From: Podarcis raffonei
Taxonomy: Eukaryota > Chordata > Lepidosauria > Squamata > Lacertidae
Assembly (NCBI RefSeq): GCF_027172205.1
Contig: NC_070615.1
Span: forward strand, 45,058,501-45,122,500
Reading direction: 5' to 3'
DNA: 64,000 bases
How positions within the stretch are numbered: position 1 is the first letter of the stretch; the number at the start of each line of letters is the position of its first letter. Made by a program: the position numbers and the translations under genes. Shown piece by piece: positions 1 to 13,297 of this stretch. Under the pieces are notes generated by a model that had not been told where the DNA came from, did not search any database, and worked only from the letters and a program-made list of their open reading frames with translations.

Positions 1-23
1 ATTCCCCCTCACCCTGGGGACAG

Positions 24-402
24 GACGCGGGGTGGCGCTGTGGTCTAAACCACAGAGCCTCTTGGGCTTGCTGATCGGAAGGTCGGCGGTCCGAATCCCC
101 ACCACGGGGTGAGCTCCCGTTGCTCTGCCCCAGCTCCTGCCAACGTAGCAGTTCGAAAGCACACCAGTGCAAGTAGATAAATAGGTACCACTGCAGCGGG
201 AAAGTAAACAGCGTTTCCGTGCGCTCTGGTTTCCATCACGGTGCACCAGTAGTGGTTTAGTCCTGCTGGCCACATGACCCAGAAAGCTATCTGTGGACAA
301 ACGCCAGCTCACTTGGCCTAAAAGCGAGATGAGCACAGCAACCCCATAGTCGCCTTTGACTGGACTTAACCGTCCAGGGGTCCTTTACCTGTTTACCTTG
401 CT
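24..402 (+). mobile_element. tRNA-derived SINE (Sauria type)
   Basis: Head GGTGGCGCTGTGGTCTAAAC with a tRNA-like box (GGTCGGCGGTCCGAATCCCC), body AGTAGATAAATAGGTACC, and a tail ending in TTTACC repeats. Same family as ten other copies in this window. Confidence 0.85.
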
Positions 403-880
403 GTATCTCAATCTACTTGAGAAGCTTAGTGTGTAAAGAGGTCTGAGCTGCTTGACCCTTGCGATCCCTTCCAGCTCGACGATTCTATGATTCTATGAAC
501 GCACCTTGCACCTGTGTTCACATTGCAATAGCAAAGGATTTTAAACCCACAAGCAAAAATCTGATATGAACCACTGATTCTTTTTACTGGAATCCCATAG
601 TCAACTGGAGGCGTTTTTGACTGATTAACCAGTAGCGCATGGGGGCTGTCAGCAGGGAAAGAGAACAGCTAGCCTGTGGGTTCACACTTGTTATCAAACT
701 GAAGGAGCACCTTGCTGGAAGAGATGAGGGTCCAACTAGCCCAGGGTGCTTTGCAAACATCCCAGTAACCAGGAGGAACTAGGGCAGCCTGCCCAAAGCT
801 GGCCAGCGGTCCAGGGTTGACCTTAAGCTCATTCCTGGCGTGCATCGTAATCTTACCTTCAAGCTTTGCCTTCTATGTTA

Positions 881-1238
881 AAAGGTAAAGGTAAAGGGAC
901 ATCTGACCATTAGGTCCAGTCACAAACGATTCTGGGGTTGCAGCACTCATCTCGCTTTATTGGCTGAGGGAGCCGGCGTACAGCTTCCGGGTCATGTAGC
1001 CAGCATGACTAAGCCGCTTCTGGCGAACCAGAGCAGCACACGGAAATGCCGTTTACCTTCCTGCCTGAGTGGTATCTATTTATCTACTTGCACTTTGACA
1101 TGCTTTTGAACTGCTAGGTTGGCAGGAGCAGGGACCGAGCAACGGGAGCTCACCCTGTCGTGGGGCTTCGAACCGCCGACCTTCTGATCGGCAAGTCCTA
1201 GGCTCTGTGGTTTAACCCACAGCGCCACCCGCATCCCT
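881..1238 (-). mobile_element. tRNA-derived SINE (Sauria type) with 14-bp target duplication
   Basis: Reverse-oriented copy starting with AAAGGTAAAGGTAAAGGG. Flanked by TGCCTTCTATGTTA (867-880) and TGCCTTCTACGTTA (1239-1252), one mismatch in 14, so the boundaries are clear. Confidence 0.88.
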
Positions 1239-1630
1239 TGCCTTCTACGTTACTACAGCACTAAACCTCTGGGGGGCAGCAGAGAGTGAGGAAAGCGGAG
1301 CCGATTCTCCCAGCAGGATTGCAAAAATATTCTAAGATCTCTGTGCCCTACGAATGTCTTCCAAGAGCCAAAGGGAACTTTACCTTAATCATGCCTTTGC
1401 ATTTGCAAGCGGGGAGGACTTTAAATTTTATTTTAGAGACCAGGGCCACAGCCCCAATGGAAGGGCATTTAACCCTAGCCTCCCATGCAATTCTCCCAAC
1501 AAGAGTTGCATCCCACCCCCAGTCCAGAAACCGATATTGCAACCAAGAGCTGTTCTCATCCTGGGGAGAATAACAAGGGCAGAGAAGGGTGCAGATTATG
1601 GACAATTGCAGCAAAAATCATGACGCTTAC

Positions 1631-1768
1631 CAGGACAGGCATTAATGATGGCACCTTCTGGCTCAGCAAGAATATTCACGCACTGATTGAGAGGCTCGAA
1701 GGCAAAGACTACCTGGATATCTTCCATGCCGAGTGGGCAGTAGTACAGGTTGGGGCTTGCAAGAGGCT
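1631..1768 (-). CDS. CIITA: CIITA exon 7 (last exon visible)
   Basis: 138 nt with acceptor CCATTTGCAG|AGCCTC and donor CCTG|GTAAGC. Encodes EPLASPNLYYCPLGMEDIQ and onward to EPEGAIINACP, aligning loosely with human EGPIQFVPTISTLPHGLW and EAGTGVSSIF. The phase (one base in, one base out) fits exon 6. No later CIITA exon is seen to the left of it. Confidence 0.78.
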
Positions 1769-4700
1769 CTGCAAATGGGGAGAGAGGGGTTTGATCATCA
1801 ACATCGGCTCAGAAAGATCGGCTCAGCAACAATTCTCTGAAGAAGCAACCCATTGCCCCTGTTGCTACAACTGCAACAGCAGGGCTCATTCTGTTTGTAA
1901 CTCAAGGGTTAATTCCATTAGCATGAAAGTCAACTAGCAACCAGGCAAACTGACAGGATCTTCTCATGCTCTGATTTACAGTGTAGTTCTGAGGGAGTTT
2001 CTACACACACACTCCCTGTATGTTTGATTGCATGTCTTCCTGCCATTTACAAAGCTGAAAGGAAGGAAGACGAGGCCGCCAATCTGTTTATTTCCACTCA
2101 AATTATACACTAATTTGTCCCAGTTCCTCAGCCAAGTGTTTTCAGGATTTCCTTTCCCTCTGGACTCCACCTGCGTTGTTTAAGTGACTTTGTTAACACA
2201 GGGCCCGCCTTGCAAGGATCATTGACCCTCTCCACCTGTGTGGTGGGGAGCAGGATGAGAGCAGCTACACTGGAGTAGCTGAGACTGCCAGCTGGGAACC
2301 ATGATGTAATCTCCCTTTTATCGTGCATTTGGCAAGGAGGCCTTAAAACAAGATGCAGTCCATCTTGCAGTGGGTTGGCATTGCAGTGTGAAAAACAGAG
2401 GGTGCCAGTGGGGTGAGTGTGAGTGCAGTGGCTCCCCTGAAGTCTCCCTGGGGTGCCCATGAGGCCCCTGAGCCTTCCCACTCACTCGCTTACCCCCTTG
2501 GCCTTCAGGGTGGCTACCCTGAAAGTACGTAGAGCTGAAAGTTGGGAGAGTGGCACTGAATTGGAGCAAATGGCAGAACCTAAATTGCAAGTTGCTTGGA
2601 AATGCAGACTGTATATGTGTGTGCTTTCACTGCCTCAGGTGGTGCAACAGGTGAGGGCGTCTGGCTGTTGAGGAGGAGCAGTTTGGATCTGATATCCCAC
2701 TTTATCACTACCCGAAGGAGTCTCAAAGCGGCTAACATTCTCCTTTCCCTTCCTCCCCCACAACAAACACTCTGTGAGGTGAGTGGGGCTGAGAGACTTC
2801 AGAGAAGTGTGACTAGCTAGCCCAAGGTCACCCAGCAGCTGCACGTGGAGGAGCAGAGAATCAAACCCGGTTCACCAGATTACGAGTCCACCGCTCTTAA
2901 CCACTACACCACACTGGCTCTTTAAGCAGCAGGTTGGTGGTTCAAGGCCACTGCGTGGCGGTTGTGGGCAGGAGGGTTGGACCACATGACCCTCAGGGTC
3001 CCTTCCAACCTACAATTTTATTTTATTTTATTTTATTTTGACAAAGTAATAATCATAAATAAATAAGAATAAAAATGTGCACTGCGCCACAGAGACCGTT
3101 CCATTGTAACTATCCAATCTCCGCAAATTTCAACACCTCTTGCGATGGTTTCGACCCCTTTCCATTTTAACAGTACAAATTCTACAAACGCCCTCCATAT
3201 CTCCTCAAAATCATTCCTCCTGCATATTCCACCGTCTTATCTTAATGGCACATGTTAATTTATCATTAATAGCTATACCCCACACCTCTTTATGCCATTC
3301 TTCCATTTTATATTCTGCTTTCCCCTTCCACTTCCTAGCTTATAATAATTCATGCAGCTGTCAATAAATTTGTGAGTGAGTCCTTCATAGCCTGTGAACC
3401 TTCCACCCCGTCGTAAATTGATAACAATGCTACCTCTGGACTTTTGGTCAGCTTTAACCCAGTGATTTCTGTTATCTCCTTAAACACCCTTTGCTAAAAA
3501 AATTAAAAAATAATAATGTACATATTTACACCACCACATGTGAATATAATTCCCTGTTTCCTGGCATCCCCTCCAACATAACACCAAATATTCCTTGTTC
3601 ATCTGATTTAATGTGACTGGTGTTAAACACCACCAACCTACAATTCTATGAGCCTCTGAGTCTAACTCTTGGCACCAACTCCAAGCTGAATGATAACATC
3701 CAGCCCCACATAGTTTCAGCAGGATTTCAATTCCTGCTTCTCTGATGCTGCCCATTGCTTTGTTTGTTTTCTCGAGCCATTTTCAGTTATTGCATAATGG
3801 GCTGCTTTATTGCCTGACATTGTTTGCGGGTAGCAGACTTCGGACCCAGAGATGGGGACAAAAATCATTTACATAAACAAAAAAGCAGCTAGGTGAAAAG
3901 TAGAAGTCCACCAGACTGAAGACAAAACACTTCTAAACATCTTTGGTGCCCTGAGATACCTTTACTTGAAGGTCCCAGGGTGACCTGAGGTTCTGCTTTT
4001 CCAGAGGAGCAAGCGAGAAGGCATGGGGTTTTTGTTCGCATTTCACTCCTCCCATTGCAAGGATCATCTGATTCTTGTTTATTTTCTGTTCCATGAGAAA
4101 GGAAGCCAGTCTGTGTGACTTCCATCTCTGGGACTATTGTACTTTTTCTTTCTGCTCTGCCTCACAACGAGACATGATGTCTGTATGAGGCCTGTTCCTC
4201 TCACACAGTGGTACTTCTGGATGCGAACAGGATCCGTTCCAGAGTCCCGTTCACATCCTAAAGCGAACGCAACCCGCGTCTGCACGTGCTGCGATTCGCT
4301 GCTTCCATGCATGCATGTGACGTCATTTTGACTGCGCATGCGCGAGCGGCAAAACCTGGAAGTAAAGCACTCCATTACTTCCAGGTTGCCGCGGCGCGCA
4401 ACCCAAAAATACTCATCCCGAAGCTACTTCAACCCAAGGTATGACTGTACAGTGGTACCTTGGGTTAAGAACTTAATGCATTCCAGAGGTCTGTTCTTAA
4501 TCTGAAACTGTTCTTAACCTGAAGCACCACTTTAGCTAATGGGGCCTCTTGCTGCCACCACACCGCCGGATCAGAACGAATTAAGTTCTTAACCCGAGGT
4601 ACCACTGTACTGATAATCCCAAAGGGTGCAGAAGGCAAACCCACAAGTATCGTTTCTCATACCGAAGGCAGGGCTGATGGTGGTCACTGAAAACTCCATG

Positions 4701-6254
4701 TGGAAGTCGGGCGACGAGAGAGTGTCGGCCGGGGAGCAGCTCAGAGGGATGGTGATGCAATTGCCATTGACGACGCAGAGAGCCGGTGGATGCGCTAGCG
4801 AGGAAGCAAAAGCAGAGCGATGTCACGGGGAGGCAGTTTTGGTAAAACTTCTTCTCCAGGCTACTATCAGGCTCAGGACTGGCTTATTTATTTATTTTAA
4901 AAAATGTTTATATACTGCTGTATCATAAAAATGTATCACAGACAGTTTACAACAATACAGGCATCTCTCCCCCCCCCGCCACTTATGCATGCTCATGCAC
5001 AATCGTGTACATGAGCGCAATATGCATCAGCAGGCTCAGTTTGATCAGAATCGAGTACACACTTCCAGATTTAACACTCAATATATGACTTCTGGTAAAT
5101 GAGCCGCCATAAATGCTGGAGGGCCAGGCTTTTCAGACTCAGTTACCCATGTACTATCTGAAACCAAAGGGGCTCATTGGTTGTCAGATGTGAAATATAT
5201 GGGCATTAAAGGGATGCAGGTGGCACTGTGGTCTAAACCACTAAGCCTCTTGGGCTTGCAGATCAGAAGGTCGGCGGTTAGAATCCCCGTGACGGAGTGA
5301 GCTCTGTCCCAGCTCCTGCCAACCTAGCTGTTCGAAAGCACACCAGTGCAAGTAGATAAATAGGTACCGCTGTGGCAGGAAGGTAAATGGCATTTCTGTG
5401 CACTCTGGTGTTCCATTGCTCCAGAAGCATTTTAGTCCTGCTGGCCACATGACCCAGAAAGCTGTCTGTGGACAAAGGCCGGCTCCCTCAGCCTGAAAGC
5501 AAGATGAGCGCCGCAACCCCATAGCCACCTTTGACTGGACTAAACCATCCAGGGGTCCTTTCCCTTTTCCCTTTACCAATATTGGCATTATTTTCAGCTC
5601 TCCTATCCCACGACTTAGTCACCCGCCATTTGCAAGTATAATTGCAACAGGAAAACGAGATAAGAACATCAGGTGTGGGTTTCTTTGCAGAGAGGATGTA
5701 GTTTTGGAGAGGCAAGTTCCATTATGCACATCCAATGGAGAAGCAAGCTGTTTTACACTGCTCTGGCTAGGCGCATCTATCTCGCTGCGGTGCCCAGCTA
5801 TCGACACAACCCCCAACTCACCGAGTTTCCTGCGTTTGGGCTCTGGAGCATCAGAGCAGCTGCCTGAGGGTGGAAAGAAAGGAAGATGAAGGCCCAGCGC
5901 CTTGAACAATGACTTCAGTAGGTGTGACTCCTCTCTGCCAGAACCGCAGGGATGGAAGTAGCCACACAGCTGGGAGAATCCCTGATATTTGCAGATTTCT
6001 GTGTGCTTTTAAATTACATTCCTACTGGGTGAGGACTGACGCCAGGACAGATTCTGAGAGCCCTTCCTTTCCCCTAGAGACTTATGAAATAAGCAAACAG
6101 CTTGAAGGTCAAGGGTTCCTTACACCTGCTTTAAAAATAACTATTGTGAGGTTCAGGGAAGTTTTTAATGTGTGACATCTTAGTGTATTTTCGGTCTTTT
6201 GTTGGAACCCGCCCAGAGTGGCTGGGGAAACCCAGCCAGATGGGCGGAGTACAA

Positions 6255-6309
<55 letters not shown>

Positions 6310-9300
6310 CATCTCCTGTTATAACATGTTGCTTTTGTAAGCTGCCTTGATGCTATTTGCATAAGGCTGGTTATAAATGCCTAAAATAAAAACCTAAAAT
6401 AAACAAGGAACTGCAAGATGTTCCGCCCTCGGCTGCCGCGCGAACCCGACCGATTCACCTCCTGCTCACCCCGTTTCTTGGCCTCCCCTGGGGTTTCAGC
6501 CGCTGCCTCATCTAGAACCAGGTTTCCTGTTTGGTTTGAAATAAGAAAGGGAAAAACAGGCTGTTTATTCATGATTAGACAAGGCTGCATCAAGACCTTT
6601 AGAGGCTGTACCTACTGAAGTCTGTTGTGAGATAGACTGCCATGAGGGCATCTCAAATGCAATGCTTTTCTGGAAGGGGAGGGGGGCACACAAGAATCTT
6701 ACCGAACAGATCTTCCTCAGGTTTTTCTTGCTGGTCTTTCAGCACGTATTCAGCCAAGGAAGCTATTTAAAAAAAAAAAAAATAGAGGGAAAGAATGCAA
6801 AGTGAGAAGCTGTACAGGTGAATTTTTCTACAAATAAAAGCTCAAACCTTCCCCACAGATGTAGGGAAGCTTTGGCCCTCTGGGTGCTGCTGAACTACAA
6901 CTCCCAGGATCCCTGGACATTGACCTCAGCAAGCATGGCCAAGCATCAGGGGTGCTGGGAGCAGGGATGGTGTTATAGTCCAACAAAACCTGGAGGGCAC
7001 CAGAGACCCTTCTGTGATGTAAGAGCAGCTCATCCAATCAGCACCTGAGGCTTCTGTACACTGCTTGAGTTGCAAATGCAGAAAAGTAAGGTTTTGTTTT
7101 GTGTTTGTTTTTTTTTAAAAAAAGAAGGGACAAAACATATCAACTAAGGTTGTGCATTAGATTCAGCTGAAGGCCTGGAAAGGGGATGGACGGGGTGTCA
7201 CCCAGAGCTGGGTGGAGACAGTCCCAGATCGTCATGGGTCGTGTTGGGGGGTTCAGAGCGATCTGGGTTTGTCAGGCAAAAGGAGAAGGAGCCATTGCTG
7301 AGGAAGAAGAAGAGGTCAAGTGGGAAAAGAAAGAAAAAGCAGTGAAAAGGTTTAGGAGCATAGCTGTCAACTTTTCCCTTTTTTTAAGGGAAATTCCCTT
7401 ATTCCGAATAGGTTTCCTCGCAAGAAAAGGGAAAAGTTGACAGCTGTGGCACTGTGGGTTAAGCCACTGAGCCTAGGGTTTGCCAATTGGAAGGTCGGCG
7501 GTTCAAATCCCCGCGACGGGGTGAGCTCCCGTTGCTTGGTCCCTGCTCCTGCCAACCTAGCAGTTCGAAAGCACGTCAAAGTGCAAGTAGATAAATAGGT
7601 ACCGCTCTTGCGGGAAGGTAAACAGCGTTTCCGTGCGCTGTTCTGGTTCACCATAAGCGGCTTAGTCATGCTGGCCACATGACCCGGAAGCTGTACGCCG
7701 GCTCCCTCGGCCAATAAAGCGAGATGAGCGCCGCAACCCCAGAGTCGGCCACGACTGGACCTAATGGTCAGGGGTCCCTTTACCTTTACGTTTAGGAGAG
7801 GCCTGCCGAATTGGCTCTGTCTTCCCAAAAGAAGGTTTGAGCTATGTTTGAGCTGTGGAGTACCAATGCAGTGATGCAGTCAATAAAATCCCAGCTCCTT
7901 TGTGACCTCTTTGCAGGGAAGATGCCCACCAGCCGTTCTTGGTCAACTGCCTCTCTTTCCTCTGACCCTACATTTAATTAAAGTTAAACCCCAAATATAC
8001 ACCGGGTCTTCCCCCTGATAGATTTGAGCCCAGATCTGTGGCAGGTGATCCTTGGGTCAGAGGGAAGAAGTAGTTTGTGCAACCGTAATATTTGCATTGT
8101 TGGTTTGTTTATTAAAAACCACACCGCCATTTTAAAAGTCTTTGACTGCAAGACATCCTAACAAGAAGATCTAAAAGGAAAAGGTCTTGTCCATGGGTAG
8201 GCAAACTAAGGCCCGGGGGCCGGATCCGGCCCAATCGCCTTCTAAATCTGGCCCGCGGACGGTCCAGGAATCAGCGTGTTTTTACATGAGTAGAATGTGT
8301 CCTTTTATTTAAAATGCATCTCTGGGTTATTTGTGGGGCATAGGAATTTGTTCATTCCCCCCCCCCAAAAAAATATATAGTCTGGCCCCCCACAAGGTCT
8401 GAGGGACAGTGGACCGGCCCCCTGCTGAAAAAGTTTGCTGATCCCTCTTGTCTTTTTCTTTACTATGTATTTTGTGATTTTATGTAGCGATTCTGAAATA
8501 TAGATGCGCTTTTGCTCTTGCAAGATTGAATGTCTTGCCCTTGGCTGGACTTGAGGGACAATTCCAACAGATTCCACATGAAGAAACCTATGTCCCTGTG
8601 GAGATGGCAGTACCAAATCAGTGGCGCATGCCCTTCTGGCTTGCACTCTTTATAAAGACTTGGGGAATGAGGTTATCACCCCTCTTTTATTGTCCGTTCC
8701 GGGTCGCCCAGTCACTGCCACAGTGCCCTTTCTCTTGGCAGATCAAGAGCAGGTGAGCAGGTGACAGCAAAGGTTGCAAGGTTTTTAGCTGGGGCAATTA
8801 GAATAAGATCCACTATTTGACTATTGATTCAAAACCCTAAAATGTATTTTATATAATTGACTTTTTATTTTTATTCTTTCTATATCATATTGTTGTTTTA
8901 TTGCTGTGGCCGATGGCTGATGCAAATAAAGATTTATTCATTCATTGTGATTTTTGTTGAATGGTCACTTTAAAATGTGAAGGTTCATTATTGCTTCACA
9001 AGTTGTGTATGTCTTTAAGGGCCAGGGCAAATAACGAGGCCTAGTCTTACAGCTGTGAAGCATAGCAGGTGCTGCTGAGTTGTATTGATTAAGCTGCGTC
9101 AGCAATTGGGTATAGTATATAAGGAGCAGCACCTAGCTCTCCCATTACCCTGGGGGATGGGTTGGTGGTTGGGTCTGGTTTGGTTGTTAATGTATTTAGT
9201 GTAAATGGAGTTTTTGTTTTTGTTATTAAAACCTTGTTTAAGTTATTTTTGAGTCCCTTTTTAATGCATGGTGTCAGGGGCTCAGGAGCAGAAGCACAGG

Positions 9301-12300
9301 GGAGAGAGCAAATAGAGAGCGAAGGAGAGGGATCCGAGGGGAGCGTAGGGGAATATGACAGTGACCCGAGAGATTCCATGAGCTTCTCCAGCGAATCAGA
9401 AGATTCCCAGAAGGGGGCGCCTATGGTAAGGGCAAGGAGGGGTCCCAGGGGGGACGCACCAGAAGCAAGGGGCCAGCGGGGACTCCCAAGGCAGCAGCGG
9501 AGGATCAGGACCAGCTCCCCCACCAGAGCGCAGTGGGGGGGAAGAGTCACATGTGTCAGGACCAGCCTCTCCTCCAGCGGGGAGAGAAGATGAGTCAGGG
9601 CTGACCACGCCCCCATCGGAAAGTGGGGAAATGGAGGGGAGGTCAGGTCCAGCTAGCCTCCCCGAAGGAGGGAGCAGTGACACAAGTGTAACGGTCAGAA
9701 GGAAAGTGGGAGGCTGGGCGCACGCGCCAAGTTCAAATGTGCAGGCACACGGGACAGCAGAAAACCCGGATTGGGAGCCAGGTCCTAAAGCCCGAAAGAG
9801 GGAGGGGGAAGAGTCAGGGGACTCAGCGTCAGAAGAGTCTAGGAAGGGTGAGACCCCGACGGGCAGGCGGACCCAGAGGAGGAAGGAACAGAGGAAGAGG
9901 TGTAGCAAGGCTAGAGTCTTAAACTGGTGTCAGGGGGGAGGAGATTCAGACGGAGCTTCGGCGGTCTAAAGTTAGAGGCGTAGTGTTGCACGCTGCGGCT
10001 GTGGAAGTGAAACTGAACTTCAATAAAGACTTTTATACTAAACAACGAAGCAGCGTTGGTCTTCTGTGAGCTGGGACCTCGGGCAGCGCTGACACATGGT
10101 CTCCCCAGCAAGCTCTCTGCAGCGCTACTAAACTGCAAATAGCCAACTTCTTTATGTTTTGAACCACCCTGAGACTTGGGGGTATAGGGCGGTATACAAA
10201 TTTAACAATATCTAAGAAACAAGCTCCTCTCCACCCTCGCCATTCCATCTTCCTACCTATTTTATCATAGGCCTCTCCAGTGTCCGCACACAGGCAGACT
10301 TGTTCTCCACTCTCATTACTTTCCACTGTGTAAAAGACATCGGGGTTGTTTTCCTGATCGTCAGGTTCTAGAGTTAAAAAAATAAAACGAAAGAGGCATT
10401 AATAGTGCACAAAGACATCTCTGCAACTTTTATCTTACTACACAAAGCATCAACCGCAGAAACACCTTAAATATCTGCAAAAGCCAATCAAGGGTGCCAC
10501 TCTAGAACACCACACAATTGACAGGTGGGCTGTTTCGCACGCAGGGGCAAATTTCACCTAATAGGCACACTTTGGTATGTAATTTCCCTGAATATACACA
10601 TTTCTGCAAAGGATTTCCCCCTGATATAATGCATTTCTGTACGTAACATTCATTAGTATATGTATTGTCGCACACACCATACCCTTGTATATGCATTTCA
10701 ATATATATTTCTTGGCCGGAGAACTGTATTGCAAAATTCAGAGAAGTTAAAATTTCAAAGGCTGGCTGTATTTCAGTTTCGGAAAATGAAAATTGGGTCG
10801 GTTTAAGCTGAACCAAATTTCTCATCCATCCCTGCTGGCAGAGTACTGCTTAACCCCCACTGTTTTCTCGACCCATTGCTGCTTTTGGAGGGGCATTTAG
10901 GAAAATGGGTCAAGGCAGAGGTTTAAATACACCTTCAACACCCCTCTTCCACCCTGTTCCTACCATTGCTCTCGTAATTTCACTTTAAAGTCTTTGTTGT
11001 TGTTTGCTTATTCCTTTTTTTTCTTTAAGAAGCCAGGTGGAAAAACCAGCTCAAAGATATCTGATTTGGCCAGAGGTTGCCCTCAGAGAATGCTTTGAAT
11101 TTCTGGCTCCCAGAAAGTACCATACTTTTCCCTGCAAAAAGAATGTTTAAAAATTGGGGTCGTCTTATACGTGGGTAGTTCAGTGTGGTGACGGGTGATT
11201 GGTTGCTGCCGTGAGTAGGAGATTGTCAGCCGCTATTGCTCTGGTGATTGGTGACTGCGGCAAGGGCTGCTGTTGATTGGCTGTCATTGTGGCAATTGGG
11301 CGGGCGATTGGCGACTGCTGGTGGCGAGCGGACAGGAGATTTTTGGCCTCTGCGATGTGTGTTATTGTCAGCATTGGCCAGACAGGTGAGTGATTCCCCT
11401 CCGCAAACAAGTCAGGCCAATCCCTCCCCCCATTTTCTTAATTTTGAGTCCCCAAAAATAGGGGGCGTCTTATACTCGGGGGCATGTTATACACGGGAAA
11501 GTACGGTACTTCCTGTGCAGCCCTTCATCAGCCATTGACCAGTCCAAAATAGAGGATGAAGAAGACTGGTCAGTGCAGAAGGACTGCGAAAGCAAGGATG
11601 AATATTTATGTGGGCAGCAGCTGCAATGTACCCCAAACCAGCCAACCTGGCTTTATTTCCTAGATGCAGAACTGCCCTGGAAATGCCTCTTCCATTGTTT
11701 CTGCGCTTTCATCTTGTCCCCTGGGTTATCTGACTCTTGATGTGTCTTTTGCAGCTTTCACAATAAAAAACATTATGGGGCGTCAGGTAGATGAGAAAAC
11801 AAAACGAGCAAGGGATTATTCTTCATGTCGCCCGGGGGGAAAACTCACCTGTTTCCACTACCTCCTTATACAGAACCGGAATGTCGACGTCACTGAACAG
11901 GAGGTCCAGGTAGCTCTTCCCAGCCAGGACTCCTGGGTCCATGGTGTCACCTGAAAGCATCGCCACCATCATCAGTAAAACGAAAGATGTATGATTCAGT
12001 CGCTTTTGGCATTCGCCTGGCTCACAGGTGCCCTTCCGCTCCACACGCTTCCCAATTCCCCCCCCCCACACACACACATACACACACACACCTTTGCTTA
12101 ATAAAACTTGTTTCATTTCCTCTATATTAGTGCTGAAACCAGTTAGGACTTGCTCTGTTTAGCTCGTGTTTTTCTCACGCCTCTCAAAAAATGCCCACAT
12201 CTGGGGTAGGTTTTTTTTCCTAGCACGGGTCAAAATTGTACAAAAAGGTGTGAATTTGTGTGCATTTTTAAAACGCAGGTGCTGATTTGCCTCAGTGCTT

Positions 12301-13263
12301 TAAAGGGAAGTGCCCCCCCAGTGCTCAAAAACAGGAAACACACACACACACAGTACAGTGGTACCTCGGGTTACATACGCTTCAGGTTACATACGCTTCA
12401 GGTTACAGACTCCTCTAACCCAGAAATATTACCTCAGGTTAAGAACTTTGCTTCAGGATAAGAACAGAAATAGGGCTCTGGCGGCGCGGTGGCAGCAGGA
12501 GGCCCCATTAGCTAAGGTGGTGCTTCAGGTTAAGAACAGTTTCAGGTTAAGTACAGACCTCCGGAACGAATTAAGTACTTAACCAGAGGTACCGCTGTAT
12601 ATATGTGTGTGTGTTAAATGCTTGCAACTTGGTCTGATTGGCATGGATAATTTAATCGATAAGCTTCATCCGAAGAGAAATCTGCATGGTTCTCCTGCCC
12701 CCTTTCACCTCATGGCAACCCTGTGAGGTAGGTAATGAGAGTGTCTGGACTCTGTGTCAGCCAACGATGTTCATGGCTAAGGGGGAATTTGAACCTGCAG
12801 CTTTTCAGCACTCTGACCACTGCACTGCACTACCTCAGCAGTAATCTGTCACAACATCACATTCACAGCAGGATCCCTGATTGGCTGGGATCCAACAGTG
12901 AAGAAGACTTTCCAAGTTAAATTTCTTTTAAAAACAAAGAAATATGGAAATCTCTCTTGCTCTTCATTTGAGAGTGCATACCCTCCAACATTTCTCCGAT
13001 GAAAATAGGGATGTCCCATTCCATAATGGTAATTTTACTATTTATACCCCCCCCCATCTTATTGGGGTTGCCCCAGCCACTCTGGGCAGCTTCCAACATA
13101 TATAAAAACATAATAAAACATTAAACATAGAAACCTTCCCTATACAGGATTGGGAGTCAGATAACGCCATACCCTCCAACATTTCTCCAATGAAAATAGG
13201 GACATCCTAAGGAAAAGTGGGACATTCCAGGATTGAATCAGAAACCGGGACAGCTTCTCTAAA

Positions 13264-13297
<34 letters not shown>

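Noticed and set aside
24-120. tRNA-like heads of the many SINE copies as tRNA genes
   Set aside because: Boxes match tRNA promoters, but the copies are parts of SINEs with ACCTTT tails and target duplications.
855-890. 16-base exon-like stretch with acceptor and GTAAGA donor on the minus strand
   Set aside because: The acceptor lies at the edge of a SINE target duplication; no homology and too short to support.
11823-12116. extended frame upstream of the CIITA start at 11942
   Set aside because: The acceptor CTTTCAG at 11951 and exact phase with the CARD exon show that upstream bases are intron in the long form.
13265-13295. poly-Ile, poly-Tyr and poly-Leu open frames here and at other (ATT)n runs
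   Set aside because: Translations of trinucleotide microsatellites, not proteins.
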